Positions 16,614 to 25,055 of a stretch of DNA of 64,000 bases are shown one piece after another. Source of the DNA: CAIZGX01 sp044354975 (GTDB lineage Bacteria > Bacteroidota > Bacteroidia > Flavobacteriales_D > Sanyastnellaceae); the NCBI GenBank assembly GCA_044354975.1, contig JBIKZA010000002.1, positions 1 to 64,000 on the forward strand. Reading direction: 5' to 3'. The number at the start of each line of letters is the position of its first letter. The first letter of the stretch is position 1. Position numbers and translations under genes: made by a program. The notes under the pieces are model-generated. The model made no database searches, had not been told where the DNA came from, and saw only the letters and a program-made list of their open reading frames with translations.

Positions 16614-18002
16614 TTACTTCTGAGCGTTTTCTTTTTGGACTTTCAAATCAATGAAATACACCAAGGAAGCCATAGACGCTGCACCTAGCTCCAATTCGCG
16701 CTTGTTTACATTTTCAAATCGGTCGTTGTCTGTGTGGTGAAAATCAAAGTAACGCTGTCCGTCTACCATTAAAGCAAACAGCATCGTACTTCCGTTTTTC
16801 AAGGGTCCAATGTCTACCCCGCTCCAACCTCTTTTGAAGGAAAATAAATTGTAAGGTTCGAAGAAAGGCATGAGTGATTTCGCCCATTCCACCTGAGTGT
16901 CTTGGGCATCGCAACTGAACCCTTTGGGTGTGAATCCACCGCCGTCGCTTTCAATGGCAGCGACGTGTTCCCAACCTTTTTCTTTGGCAACTTTTGCATA
17001 GGTCTCCCCGCCGTCGTTTCCGAACTCTTCATTTATGAATAACACTGCACGAATGGTGCATGCTGGCTTATATCCGGTTGCCTTCATAATACGCAACACT
17101 TCCATGCTTTGCACAATGCCCGTTCCATCGTCGTGCGCGCCTTCACCCACATCCCATGAATCGAGGTGTCCGCCCACGACAATAATTTTTTCAGGATACA
17201 AACTTCCTTTGATTTCTCCGATTACATTCGACTGCATGACACTGTCGAAACGCTCACATTCCATGCGCATTTCGAAGAGGACTTTTTTATTGGATTGAAG
17301 GGCCTCGTGCAGGAAATGTGCGTCGAGACTGCTCAGTGCAGCCGCTGGAATCTTTGCCACATCGTCTTTGTAACGCATGGCACCTGTATGCGGAAACTTG
17401 TCGTCGGCAGAAGTTAGTGAACGAATGATACATCCGACTGCTCCGTATTTCGCAGCTTCTGAAGCTCCGTTCGTTCGAATGGGAGAAGTGTTTCCGTAGG
17501 CAGAACCGGTATTGATAATAGCGGGATCGAATGCCTTATTGATGAACACAATTTTTCCTTTCACCTGATCTGCTTTTGCTTTCAAGTCATCGAAATCCTT
17601 TACTTCCACTACCTCTGCTTTCAGAGTCCCATTTGTTCCAACGGAACCGCCCAACGCGCGCAAGGGAATTTCGGTTTTCTTTTTTCCAACATAAATGGCT
17701 GCGAATTCTTTTTTACCGCGTTTCCATTTCGGAACCTTAACGGGCATGAGGAAAACATTGTCAGCAGGAATGGATTTCATCACTGAATCTCCCCAAAGAA
17801 TGGCTTTGTCTGCGGCTTCTGAACCAGCGATGCGGTGTCCAATTTTCTTACACAAGTAGTACAAGTCGTTGTAGGCTTGCGCTGTTGAAAGCGCCTCGGA
17901 ATAGAAGCCTTTCACAACTGAAGAATCTTGTTTGGTGAATTGCGCGTTACTCTGACTTACCAGAATTACGAAAGCGAAAAGTAATAGAATAATTTTCTTC
18001 AT
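16614..18002 (-). CDS. Secreted M28 family zinc peptidase (carboxypeptidase Q-like)
   Basis: 462 residues with signal peptide MKKIILLLFAFVILVSQSNA, a PA-type insert (about 120-240) and an M28 catalytic domain. The zinc ligands are visible: His in VGGHLDSWD (about 280), Asp in EGAHDDGTG, Glu pair in FINEEFG, Asp in IESDGGG and the last His in FDFHHTDND (about 430). The family hydrolyses N-terminal residues or dipeptides in the periplasm or outside. The ATG overlaps the SDR stop by 4 bases (17999-18002). The stop abuts the convergent exosortase operon. Substrate preference is not readable. Confidence 0.92.
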   Translation of the reverse strand: MKKIILLLFAFVILVSQSNAQFTKQDSSVVKGFYSEALSTAQAYNDLYYLCKKIGHRIAGSEAADKAILWGDSVMKSIPADNVFLMPVKVPKWKRGKKEFAAIYVGKKKTEIPLRALGGSVGTNGTLKAEVVEVKDFDDLKAKADQVKGKIVFINKAFDPAIINTGSAYGNTSPIRTNGASEAAKYGAVGCIIRSLTSADDKFPHTGAMRYKDDVAKIPAAALSSLDAHFLHEALQSNKKVLFEMRMECERFDSVMQSNVIGEIKGSLYPEKIIVVGGHLDSWDVGEGAHDDGTGIVQSMEVLRIMKATGYKPACTIRAVLFINEEFGNDGGETYAKVAKEKGWEHVAAIESDGGGFTPKGFSCDAQDTQVEWAKSLMPFFEPYNLFSFKRGWSGVDIGPLKNGSTMLFALMVDGQRYFDFHHTDNDRFENVNKRELELGAASMASLVYFIDLKVQKENAQK

Positions 18003-18760
18003 TGCATGTATGCTCCGTTGTTAATATCGAGTGCTTGTCCGGTTATTGAATTTTGTTTTCCTGAAAAAAGAAAGGCCACGAAATTTCCTAGTTCTTCAGG
18101 CTGCGACATTCTTCCCGTGGGAACGTAATTCATTTGCTCTTGGTAGGCAGATTCATAGGTCGATTCGTTTCGATCTGCGTGGCGTTGAATGCTGTCTTTC
18201 GACATCTGCGTTTCTACCCATCCGGGTGTAATGGCGTTGACTAAAATTTGTTCACGTGCCCATTCGACTGCCCATGCGCGTGTGAGTCCGAGTATAGCTG
18301 TTTTCGAGGCGATGTAGGCGCTGTGATTCGGCACACCGAAACGCGCGAGGATTGAGCTTGTGAGGAGAATGTGTTTGAAGGTGGACGATGATTTTCGGAG
18401 GAATGGTAGGCATTCCATGATGGTGATGTATGTTCCGGTAAGATTGATTGAAACAATTTCGTCCCAACGATCTTCTACGCCGTAGGCGTTTTCTCCGCCG
18501 ATACCCGCGTTAGCGAAAACGCAATCTAAACTACCATCGCCTAAAATATTTTTCAGTCCTTCACGAAATGCGGAAGCATTTCGTACGTCGGCGGCAAGCA
18601 CGCGGTGATGCTCTGAATGCGGCATTTTTACTAATACTTCATTCAGTTTGTCTTCGTTCCTTCCCACTAAAATTAAACGATTGTTTCCTTCTTCTGCAAG
18701 AGAATGTGCCGCTGCGGCACCAATTCCGCTGCCTGCTCCTGTTATGAGTATTGTTTTCAT
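17999..18760 (-). CDS. Short-chain dehydrogenase/reductase
   Basis: A 253-residue NAD(P)-dependent SDR: TGAGSGIG (residues 7-14) binds the dinucleotide, FANAGIGG is the NAG motif, and the catalytic Ser (LLTSSILA), Tyr and Lys (YIASKTA) are present, with ITPGWVETQM after them. I start at the ATG at 18760, not the upstream 18790 frame, because a TATTTTTG -7 box lies at 18774-18781 on this strand. It is translationally coupled to the M28 peptidase. The substrate is unknown. Confidence 0.9.
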   Translation of the reverse strand: MKTILITGAGSGIGAAAAHSLAEEGNNRLILVGRNEDKLNEVLVKMPHSEHHRVLAADVRNASAFREGLKNILGDGSLDCVFANAGIGGENAYGVEDRWDEIVSINLTGTYITIMECLPFLRKSSSTFKHILLTSSILARFGVPNHSAYIASKTAILGLTRAWAVEWAREQILVNAITPGWVETQMSKDSIQRHADRNESTYESAYQEQMNYVPTGRMSQPEELGNFVAFLFSGKQNSITGQALDINNGAYMQ

Positions 18761-18773
18761 GATTAAGTTTGAA

Positions 18774-18781
18774 CAAAAATA
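18774..18781 (-). promoter_or_regulatory. -7 box TATTTTTG for the SDR-M28 operon
   Basis: An exact TAnnTTTG on the minus strand with 13 bases to the ATG at 18760. It decides the SDR start. Confidence 0.55.
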
Positions 18782-18805
18782 GCGGAACACGATTCATAAC
18801 AAGAC

Positions 18806-19375
18806 ATGAAATTCAATCTAAGCGAAATAAGCGGACTCATTCAAAGTCGAAGAACCATAACTCCCGAGCATTACACTAACCGTAAAGTGCACAAAGAGCA
18901 AATTGAAAAAATGCTTCAAAATGCCGTGTGGGCTCCGAATCACAAGCTTACACAGCCTTGGCGTTTTCATGTTTATTTGGAAGAAGGAATGGATATTCTT
19001 CGTGAAAACCTTCCTTTATTCATGCCCGAAGATCAGCCCGTAAAGAGAGAACGCATTGCCTCTCGTTTGAATAGAACTTCAGCTGTTGTTGTTGTGTGCA
19101 TGGAAGCTTCTGAAAATGCAGCCTTGCATGAAGAGGAATACGCTGTGGCCTGCGCCATTCAAAATATCATGCTCACTGCCACTGCATATGGCATTGGAAG
19201 TTTTTGGGCAACACCTGGATTCATTAGAACGGAAAAATTCAATCAAACATTAAATCTTCCTGAGCAACAACGGTGCTTGGGAATCGTTTATTTGGGTTAT
19301 GTTGAAGGCGAATGGCCGACGAACCATCGCAAACCACTTGAATATGTTACCGAATGGAATTCAATAAAAAAATAG
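18806..19375 (+). CDS. Nitroreductase family protein (YdjA-like)
   Basis: 189 residues of the FMN-dependent nitroreductase fold. The flavin-binding SRRTITPEHY (about 14-23), NAVWAPNHKLTQPWRFHVY (about 39-57) and the C-terminal GIGSFWATPGF and LGIVYLGYVEGE are typical of the short single-domain NAD(P)H:FMN oxidoreductases. The physiological substrate is unknown. It is divergent from the SDR gene, and its 3' end overlaps the barrel-protein start by 22 bases. Confidence 0.88.
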   Translation: MKFNLSEISGLIQSRRTITPEHYTNRKVHKEQIEKMLQNAVWAPNHKLTQPWRFHVYLEEGMDILRENLPLFMPEDQPVKRERIASRLNRTSAVVVVCMEASENAALHEEEYAVACAIQNIMLTATAYGIGSFWATPGFIRTEKFNQTLNLPEQQRCLGIVYLGYVEGEWPTNHRKPLEYVTEWNSIKK

Positions 19376-20115
19376 TTCACTTACTCTTTTTATTTGTTTT
19401 ATCTGGAAGTGTTTTCGGACAGAAAACGAATGCAAATGAATTTCTTTTTGGATTTCAACTTCGCCCCATTATTCCGAACGCCTATTTGAATACAGCTGTT
19501 GAAACAGCCACTTCGCCGAATTTTTCCTACAGCGCAAAATCAAATGTTGGTATAAGCTTCGGGTCCATTATTCGCAAGCCGTTGGGGAAATTTTGGAATT
19601 TAGAAACCGGATTGAATTTCGTGAAGCGAAGTTATTCCTTGAATTTCGATTTGAACGACAGTGTGCAAGTAAGTTCAAAACAAAACATGACCTTCATTGC
19701 CTATGAAATTCCCATTCAAGCGTTAATCTATGTTCGATTAGGTAAGTCCTGGTATATGAATGCAAGCGCTGGGATTTCCATCGATTTTTTTCCAAGTGAA
19801 ACAGAAACATTCAGTTTTGAAAAAATGGATTCGACGTATTACGACTTTAGTCAAAAAACCTACCGCATCAAATGGAGCGCATTAGCCGCACAATCGAATT
19901 TGGGCTTTGAATACCGAACCGAAAAGCAGGGCTACTATTACTTCGGAGCTTCATTTCACAGGCCTTTCGGAAGAATAGCCGGCACGCAAGGCCTGGTGGA
20001 ATCTACTTCCGGTTCAGATCGTTTGTGGCTGAGTTTATCGGGAAGCTATTTCTCTCTTGACCTAAAGTATTTTTTATACGACAAGTACAAAACAAAAAAG
20101 GCCGTCACTGAATGA
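19354..20115 (+). CDS. Outer-membrane beta-barrel protein (PorT-like fold)
   Basis: 253 residues with a signal peptide (KIVHLLFLFVLSGSVFG, ending about residue 22) and an eight-strand-like pattern of alternating hydrophobic and polar residues: FLFGFQLRP, VGISFGSIIRKP, NLETGLNFV, YEIPIQALIYVRL, YMNASAGISI, QSNLGFEYR, YYYFGASFHR, LWLSLSGSYF. This fits the small barrel family common in Bacteroidota. It starts inside the nitroreductase 3' end. The stop codon lies within the bidirectional terminator at 20097-20123. No specific function can be given. Confidence 0.75.
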   Translation: MEFNKKIVHLLFLFVLSGSVFGQKTNANEFLFGFQLRPIIPNAYLNTAVETATSPNFSYSAKSNVGISFGSIIRKPLGKFWNLETGLNFVKRSYSLNFDLNDSVQVSSKQNMTFIAYEIPIQALIYVRLGKSWYMNASAGISIDFFPSETETFSFEKMDSTYYDFSQKTYRIKWSALAAQSNLGFEYRTEKQGYYYFGASFHRPFGRIAGTQGLVESTSGSDRLWLSLSGSYFSLDLKYFLYDKYKTKKAVTE

Positions 20116-20123
20116 CGACCTTT
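20097..20123. terminator. Bidirectional terminator between the barrel gene and yceI
   Basis: An 11-bp stem (AAAGGCCGTCA / TGACGACCTTT) with one C-A mismatch and a 5-base loop. A-run on the left and T-run on the right let it work for both convergent genes. Confidence 0.75.
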
Positions 20124-20145
20124 TCCGACCTTAACTAATCTAAAC

Positions 20146-20757
20146 TTATTTCTTCAAATCACCCACCAACTTCACGTTTAATGTGAAGATATTGTCGATT
20201 GCCTTGTCTCCTAGGTTATCGAAAAATGCGGTAGAACCGTATCTCACATCGAATTGTGAACGATCAACACCAACACTACCTTCTACAAAAACTTGATTTC
20301 CTCCACCTGTTATTTTTGCCGGGAAAGACAAAGCTTTCGTAATTCCTTTGATGGTCATGTTACCGTTCACATTGTGAGTAGTGCCATTGTTTCCTTTCGC
20401 AACTTGAACACTTGTCACTTCAAACATGGCGTCTGGAAATACCACAGTATTGAAAAAATCTTCAGCTTTCAAATGATTTAAAAAGTTTGCATTTGTTCCC
20501 GCATCTGAGATATCTGTAATAACCATGGCGTTCATATCAATTTTCACTTTTCCAGTAATACCTGCGTTTCCTTTTACATAGATAACACCGCTTGAAACAC
20601 GAACCGTTCCTGTGTGACCGCTACCCGTTACTTTCTTTGCGCTCCAAACAATTGAACTCTTGTTGAAGTCTAAGATGTATTTTCCATCTGCTAATTGAGC
20701 TTGAACAGCCGCCACTGAAGCGATTGCCATGAATAATGCTAGAATTGCTTTTTTCAT
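20146..20757 (-). CDS. YceI family periplasmic protein
   Basis: 203 residues: a signal peptide ending AVQA (about 20) and a YceI lipocalin-like beta-barrel, marked by YILDFNKSSIVWSAKK, GTVRVSSGVIYVKG, LKAEDFFNTVVFPDAMFEVT, VNGNMTIKGITKALSFPAKI and VDRSQFDVRYGS. The family binds amphiphilic or isoprenoid ligands (polyisoprenoid in TT1927b); the ligand here is unknown. It starts 22 bases after marR on the same strand, so expression is probably under MarR control. Confidence 0.92.
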   Translation of the reverse strand: MKKAILALFMAIASVAAVQAQLADGKYILDFNKSSIVWSAKKVTGSGHTGTVRVSSGVIYVKGNAGITGKVKIDMNAMVITDISDAGTNANFLNHLKAEDFFNTVVFPDAMFEVTSVQVAKGNNGTTHNVNGNMTIKGITKALSFPAKITGGGNQVFVEGSVGVDRSQFDVRYGSTAFFDNLGDKAIDNIFTLNVKLVGDLKK

Positions 20758-20779
20758 TTGATTGATTTTTATTTTTTGT

Positions 20780-21241
20780 TTATTTCTGATTTCTAATTTG
20801 ATCGAGTGCGAAATTCAACGCATCGGCATCTTGAGAAGACAACTGACTCGACATAATTGTTTTGAAGGTTGGGACTTTTTTATCTAAATCTTCCAAAAGT
20901 GCGGTGCCCTTTTCCGTGATAACAACATCTACTTGTCTTCGGTCTTTATCACAAACTCTCCTCAAAACCAGTTTCCGAGTTTCAAGTTTGTCTACAATAC
21001 GCGAGGCGTTGCTGCTTTTGTCGATCATTCGCTCGCACAACCCGGCCACTGAAATAGCTTTTCCTTTTTGCCCGCGCAAAATTCGAAGTACATTATACTG
21101 TGGCAAAGAAATGTCATGATCCTTCAAGGCTAATCTATTCCTCTCTCCAAACCAAGCGGCCGTGAACAGAATATTTATGCCCAACTTTTGATAGACATCA
21201 CTGAACTCAGCTTGCTGTATTTCTTCACCGATTGATTTCAC
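20780..21241 (-). CDS. MarR family transcriptional regulator
   Basis: 153 residues with a MarR winged helix: YNVLRILRGQKGKAISVAGL (about 49-68), the recognition-helix region MIDKSSNASRIVDKLETRKL (about 72-91) and the wing VCDKDRRQVDVVITEKG (about 96-112). The start is GTG at 21241; no in-frame ATG lies near, and a TATATTTG box ends 4 bases upstream, implying a leaderless GTG-start message. Two palindromes overlap or abut the box, pointing to autoregulation of marR-yceI. The inducing ligand is not known. Confidence 0.9.
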   Translation of the reverse strand: MKSIGEEIQQAEFSDVYQKLGINILFTAAWFGERNRLALKDHDISLPQYNVLRILRGQKGKAISVAGLCERMIDKSSNASRIVDKLETRKLVLRRVCDKDRRQVDVVITEKGTALLEDLDKKVPTFKTIMSSQLSSQDADALNFALDQIRNQK

Positions 21242-21245
21242 TTTG

Positions 21246-21253
21246 CAAATATA
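21246..21253 (-). promoter_or_regulatory. -7 box TATATTTG for marR-yceI
   Basis: An exact TAnnTTTG on the minus strand. Its upstream edge overlaps the first operator palindrome by one base. Confidence 0.6.
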
Positions 21254-21279
21254 TGTATCTACATTTAATGTACCTACAT
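21253..21279. promoter_or_regulatory. Tandem palindromic operator, probable MarR sites
   Basis: Two copies of ATGTA-NN-TACAT (ATGTATCTACAT at 21253-21264 and ATGTACCTACAT at 21268-21279), each a perfect 5-bp-arm inverted repeat, spaced 15 bp centre to centre. Position against the -7 box fits repression by MarR bound as two dimers. Confidence 0.7.
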
Positions 21280-21339
21280 CTTTTTAAATTATTTTTTACA
21301 TCCTGAAACTTTTACTCTTTCTTTGACGTATTAAACTGT

Positions 21340-21870
21340 ATGAAAAATTTACTCTCCCTCTTTGTTTTCGTTTCCTTGTGTAACGGCCTTCATGCCCAGA
21401 CATTTGGCAACTCAAAAATTGTTTTACAAGGAAAAGTGACAGAATTATTCCTTTCAGACAGCACAGAAAAGCCATTAGACAAGGTTTCCATTCAGGTTTG
21501 GTCGAATAACAAATTGGTTGCTGAGACTAAATCAGCCCACCGAGGTAAATACAGATTGGAGGCTCCTTTTAAGGAAAATTACGAGATAAAATATGTTCAA
21601 GATGGCTTTGTGTCCAAGACTGTTGCATTAGAAACTAAATTGATTAAGCGGGAAGAATCTGCCATTCGACTCCTGTTAACTATAGATATTTCAATGTTTA
21701 AGGAAAATTTGGCATGCGATTTCAGTTTTCTCAACGATTTGCCGGTTGCGAAGGCAAAAGTTCTTCGCAGAAAAGATAATATTTCATGGGACCTCGATTA
21801 TAACAAAACCATGCAAGATCGCATTCGAAAAGAAATAAGTAAAGCTCGTGTTACAAAATCAGTGTTGTAA
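21340..21870 (+). CDS. Secreted protein with carboxypeptidase-regulatory-like domain
   Basis: 176 residues with signal peptide MKNLLSLFVFVSLCNGLHAQ and one Ig-like repeat typical of CarboxypepD_reg domains (LQGKVTELFLS, PLDKVSIQVWSNNKLVAETK, GKYRLEAPFKENYEIKYVQD, about 30-95). The last 70 residues are charged, with an Arg/Lys-rich C-terminus and no T9SS signal or barrel strand. It is likely periplasmic. The function is unknown. Divergent from marR, it lies 38 bases before the ABC exporter and might be co-transcribed with it. Confidence 0.7.
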   Translation: MKNLLSLFVFVSLCNGLHAQTFGNSKIVLQGKVTELFLSDSTEKPLDKVSIQVWSNNKLVAETKSAHRGKYRLEAPFKENYEIKYVQDGFVSKTVALETKLIKREESAIRLLLTIDISMFKENLACDFSFLNDLPVAKAKVLRRKDNISWDLDYNKTMQDRIRKEISKARVTKSVL

Positions 21871-21908
21871 ACATTGAAAGCGCTGTAAATTCGCCGAAAG
21901 AATTTAAG

Positions 21909-23738
21909 GTGAAAGAAAGCGCTACTCCTCCAAAAAAGAAAATTTCAAAAGCTACAATCTCAAGTGCAATGGGATTGTTTCGCTATTTACGTCCATACGC
22001 ATTCTCCTTTTTTATTGGAATGCTTCTGCTGGTTGTTTCTGGGTTATTGGTTATTGTCATTACCGCATTACTTGGATTTTTATTAATTCCAAATGCCCAG
22101 GCTGCTTTGCCCGGCGGCGCATTAACCCAATCGCTCCTATCTGTTATTCATTGGGAAGGAGAAGGCGTGACATCGAAAACACTTGTTGCTTTGGTTGGCT
22201 TGTTAATCATACAAGGCGTATTCTCATTCTTTCGTGTGTACCTATTTTCATACGTTTCTGAAAACGCAATGCTTGCCCTGCGCAAAGACACCTATTCGCG
22301 CATTATTCGTATGCCCATTCAATTTTACAATGAGCGACGAGTTGGAGATTTAAGCAGTCGTATCACTTCAGATATTACTGCCATTCAAGAAACATTAACA
22401 ACCACGCTTGCAGAATTCCTTCGTCAATCTGTTATCATATTCGTCGGTGTAGGTTGGCTCGTTTCGTATTCACCATACTTAACCTTAGTCATGCTCGGCA
22501 CGCTTCCGGTAATCATAGTGGTGATGGTGTTCTTCGGTCGTTACATTAAAAAATTAAGCAAGGAAACACAAGATAAAGTAGCAGAATCTGGTGTGGTTTT
22601 GAATGAGACATTTACCGGTGTAGTCAGTGTAAAAAGCTACAGCAACGAGCCTTTTGAGATTGCTCGATATTACAAGCGCATTTTAGACGTTCGAAAGAAC
22701 GCTATGAAGAGTGCCATTTGGCGCGGCATGTTCGGAACGTTTATTATCATTTTTTTATTCGGAACATTAGGCCTTGTCATTGGTGTTGGTGCCCACTTGC
22801 AACAAACCGGACAATTGCCCGTTGAAGTACTTCCGCAATTCATTATGCTAACTGGATTAATTGCAGGTTCAATAGGCGGCTTGGCAGCGCAAATGGGTTC
22901 TCTTCAACGTAGTTTCGGAATTATAGATTCTGTGATGGAAATTCTTGCTATGGATCCAGAGAATATTCCAGAAGAAGAAACGGCAGTAGAAAAAACATTC
23001 AATGGAACATTCGAATTCAAAAACGTCTCGTTTAACTACGCTAGCCGAGCCGAAATGGCTGTGCTGAAAAATGTATCTTTCGAAGTGAAAGAAGGCGAGC
23101 AGATTGCACTTGTCGGTTCTTCTGGTTCAGGAAAATCAACCATCGCGAATCTTCTGCTTCGCTTTTACGAAGCAACTGAAGGAACCATCCTGTTCGATGG
23201 AGTTCCATCTTCCGAATGGAAACTTCACGACGTGAGAAAAAGCATGGCGTATGTTCCTCAAGAGGTCTTACTATTTGGTGGGAGTATCCGTGAGAACATT
23301 GCATATGGCAAACCCTCGGCTGATGATGACGAAATAAAGTCTGCGGCCGTTCGTGCTAACGCATGGGAATTCATTGAGCAATTCACAGACGGGTGGGATA
23401 CCATTGTGGGAGATCGTGGAATTCAACTTTCGGGTGGACAGCGTCAACGCATTGCAATTGCCCGTGCTATTCTGAAAGATCCGAAACTTCTCATCTTAGA
23501 CGAAGCAACCTCGGCATTGGATTCAGAGAACGAAAGAGCTGTTCAACTGGCTCTAGACGAACTCATGAAAAACAGAACATCTTTGGTGATTGCGCACCGA
23601 CTCTCTACCATTCGAAATGCAACAAAAATTATTGTTTTAGATGGGGGTAGTATTGTTGAAACTGGCACACACGAAGAACTGATTCAAAAAGACAGTGCCT
23701 ATTTGAAAATGGTTGAATTGCAAGACAGAGCAAAATAA
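21909..23738 (+). CDS. ABC exporter, fused permease-ATPase (MsbA-like)
   Basis: 609 residues, GTG start. The N-terminal half has six TM helices with the type-1 exporter coupling segment (MPIQFYNERRVGDLSSRITS, about 137-156). The C-terminal ATPase has Walker A GSSGSGKST (about 404), Q-loop YVPQEV, signature LSGGQRQRIA (about 508), Walker B LLILDEATSALDSE (about 528) and switch His in VIAHRLST. It probably exports lipids, lipid A-type glycolipids or drugs from the inner membrane. A downstream acyltransferase supports a lipid link but is weak evidence. Confidence 0.92.
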   Translation: MKESATPPKKKISKATISSAMGLFRYLRPYAFSFFIGMLLLVVSGLLVIVITALLGFLLIPNAQAALPGGALTQSLLSVIHWEGEGVTSKTLVALVGLLIIQGVFSFFRVYLFSYVSENAMLALRKDTYSRIIRMPIQFYNERRVGDLSSRITSDITAIQETLTTTLAEFLRQSVIIFVGVGWLVSYSPYLTLVMLGTLPVIIVVMVFFGRYIKKLSKETQDKVAESGVVLNETFTGVVSVKSYSNEPFEIARYYKRILDVRKNAMKSAIWRGMFGTFIIIFLFGTLGLVIGVGAHLQQTGQLPVEVLPQFIMLTGLIAGSIGGLAAQMGSLQRSFGIIDSVMEILAMDPENIPEEETAVEKTFNGTFEFKNVSFNYASRAEMAVLKNVSFEVKEGEQIALVGSSGSGKSTIANLLLRFYEATEGTILFDGVPSSEWKLHDVRKSMAYVPQEVLLFGGSIRENIAYGKPSADDDEIKSAAVRANAWEFIEQFTDGWDTIVGDRGIQLSGGQRQRIAIARAILKDPKLLILDEATSALDSENERAVQLALDELMKNRTSLVIAHRLSTIRNATKIIVLDGGSIVETGTHEELIQKDSAYLKMVELQDRAK

Positions 23739-23741
23739 AGT

Positions 23742-23749
23742 TATCTTCG
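23742..23749 (+). promoter_or_regulatory. Probable -7 box TATCTTCG for the acyltransferase
   Basis: TAnnTTTG with C for T at position 7, 13 bases before the ATG at 23763, directly after the exporter stop. Confidence 0.4.
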
Positions 23750-23762
23750 TTTCTTTTCATCT

Positions 23763-25055
23763 ATGCGCACATCTTATTTGTACCAAATTTTCAGATTTAT
23801 TTTGGTGTTTGGGCTTCGTCTCTTTCACAGAAAATTTAGAGTTGTCGGTTACGAAAATTTAAAGGGAAGTGAAATTCCAACCATCGTTGTTGGAAATCAC
23901 CAAAACGCGCTTCTCGATCCAATCCTTTGCTGCTCTGTAATTACTCAACAATTGCATTGGCTCACTCGCTCCGACGTATTCAAACCAGGACTTGTTTCTT
24001 TCCTTTTGAGAAAAGCAAACATGCTGCCAGTATACCGCGAAAAAGATAACGTCGCAGATATTCGCGATCGCAACGAAGCCATCTTTCAGGAATGTTACAA
24101 GCGTTTGAATCGCGGACATTGGATTAGCTTATTTCCCGAAGGCACGCACAAAGGAAAAAAAGCACTCAACACGCCACTCAAAAAAGGAATCGGAAGGTTA
24201 ATCATTGGAACTTTTGAAGCGAATCCGAATTTGCAGCAAATAAGAATTCTTCCTTTGGGTTTAGAATATTCTGAATTCTTCGAGAAAGACGGTAATTTCA
24301 TGCTGCGCATTGGAAAACCCATTGTGCTTTCAAAAGAAGATTACACAACAGCCAACAAGGCTATTTGGGCCAACGAATTGGTCGCTGAAATAAGTCAGCA
24401 CATACAGGCGGTGATGACAGACATTCGTAACAATGATTATTACGAAGAATATCTCACCATTCAAGACCTCTTACACTTCGTTCACCCATACAACGATTGG
24501 CACGAGAACGTTCTTATTTATCAGGATATGGTTAACGCCAATCGATTTGAAAAAATTCAATTCTTGAACGATGTAAAATCATTCAACCAATTATCCAAAG
24601 AACTTTCATTTTCGAATAAGACTGAACTCGAAACTCAGCAATGGCAATTCTGGAATACCCTGCGCGTGTTCATTACGATTCCATTTTCACTAATTGGAAA
24701 AATCATCTTCTTTCCCATTTCAAATTTCACAGAGAACTTTGTTCAAACTAAATTGAAGGATGTGCTTTTCCGAAATTCTATTCGCATTGCATTTAAGCTC
24801 TTCTTCAGCATACCCTACATTTTTATTCTTGCAATAGCCTTTCCTTTTTTCGGAATAAACTATTTTCTCGGAGTGCTCATTCTTATAGGATTTGGTGTGT
24901 TTGAAGTTCGTTCCCGCATGCGCTTCGACCGTTTCAAAAAAATTATTAAATACAAAAAGGATTGTTCCCAACGTAGTGCCGAGTATTCCAAATGGAAGGC
25001 CGCGCAAGAGCAATGTATTGGTCAATTAAAACACATTTGTGATGAACAGAATTAA
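23763..25055 (+). CDS. PlsC-like lysophospholipid/glycerolipid acyltransferase
   Basis: 430 residues. The acyltransferase core has block I GNHQNALLDP (about 44-53), in which His and Asp are separated by five residues (HX5D) rather than the usual four. Block III is LFPEGTHKGKK (about 122-132). A long C-terminal extension has two hydrophobic segments (about 305-320 and 335-375) and a basic tail. HX5D is known from some GPAT-type members. It presumably acylates a glycerolipid at the inner membrane. The 3' end overlaps the VOC gene start by 14 bases. Confidence 0.85.
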   Translation: MRTSYLYQIFRFILVFGLRLFHRKFRVVGYENLKGSEIPTIVVGNHQNALLDPILCCSVITQQLHWLTRSDVFKPGLVSFLLRKANMLPVYREKDNVADIRDRNEAIFQECYKRLNRGHWISLFPEGTHKGKKALNTPLKKGIGRLIIGTFEANPNLQQIRILPLGLEYSEFFEKDGNFMLRIGKPIVLSKEDYTTANKAIWANELVAEISQHIQAVMTDIRNNDYYEEYLTIQDLLHFVHPYNDWHENVLIYQDMVNANRFEKIQFLNDVKSFNQLSKELSFSNKTELETQQWQFWNTLRVFITIPFSLIGKIIFFPISNFTENFVQTKLKDVLFRNSIRIAFKLFFSIPYIFILAIAFPFFGINYFLGVLILIGFGVFEVRSRMRFDRFKKIIKYKKDCSQRSAEYSKWKAAQEQCIGQLKHICDEQN

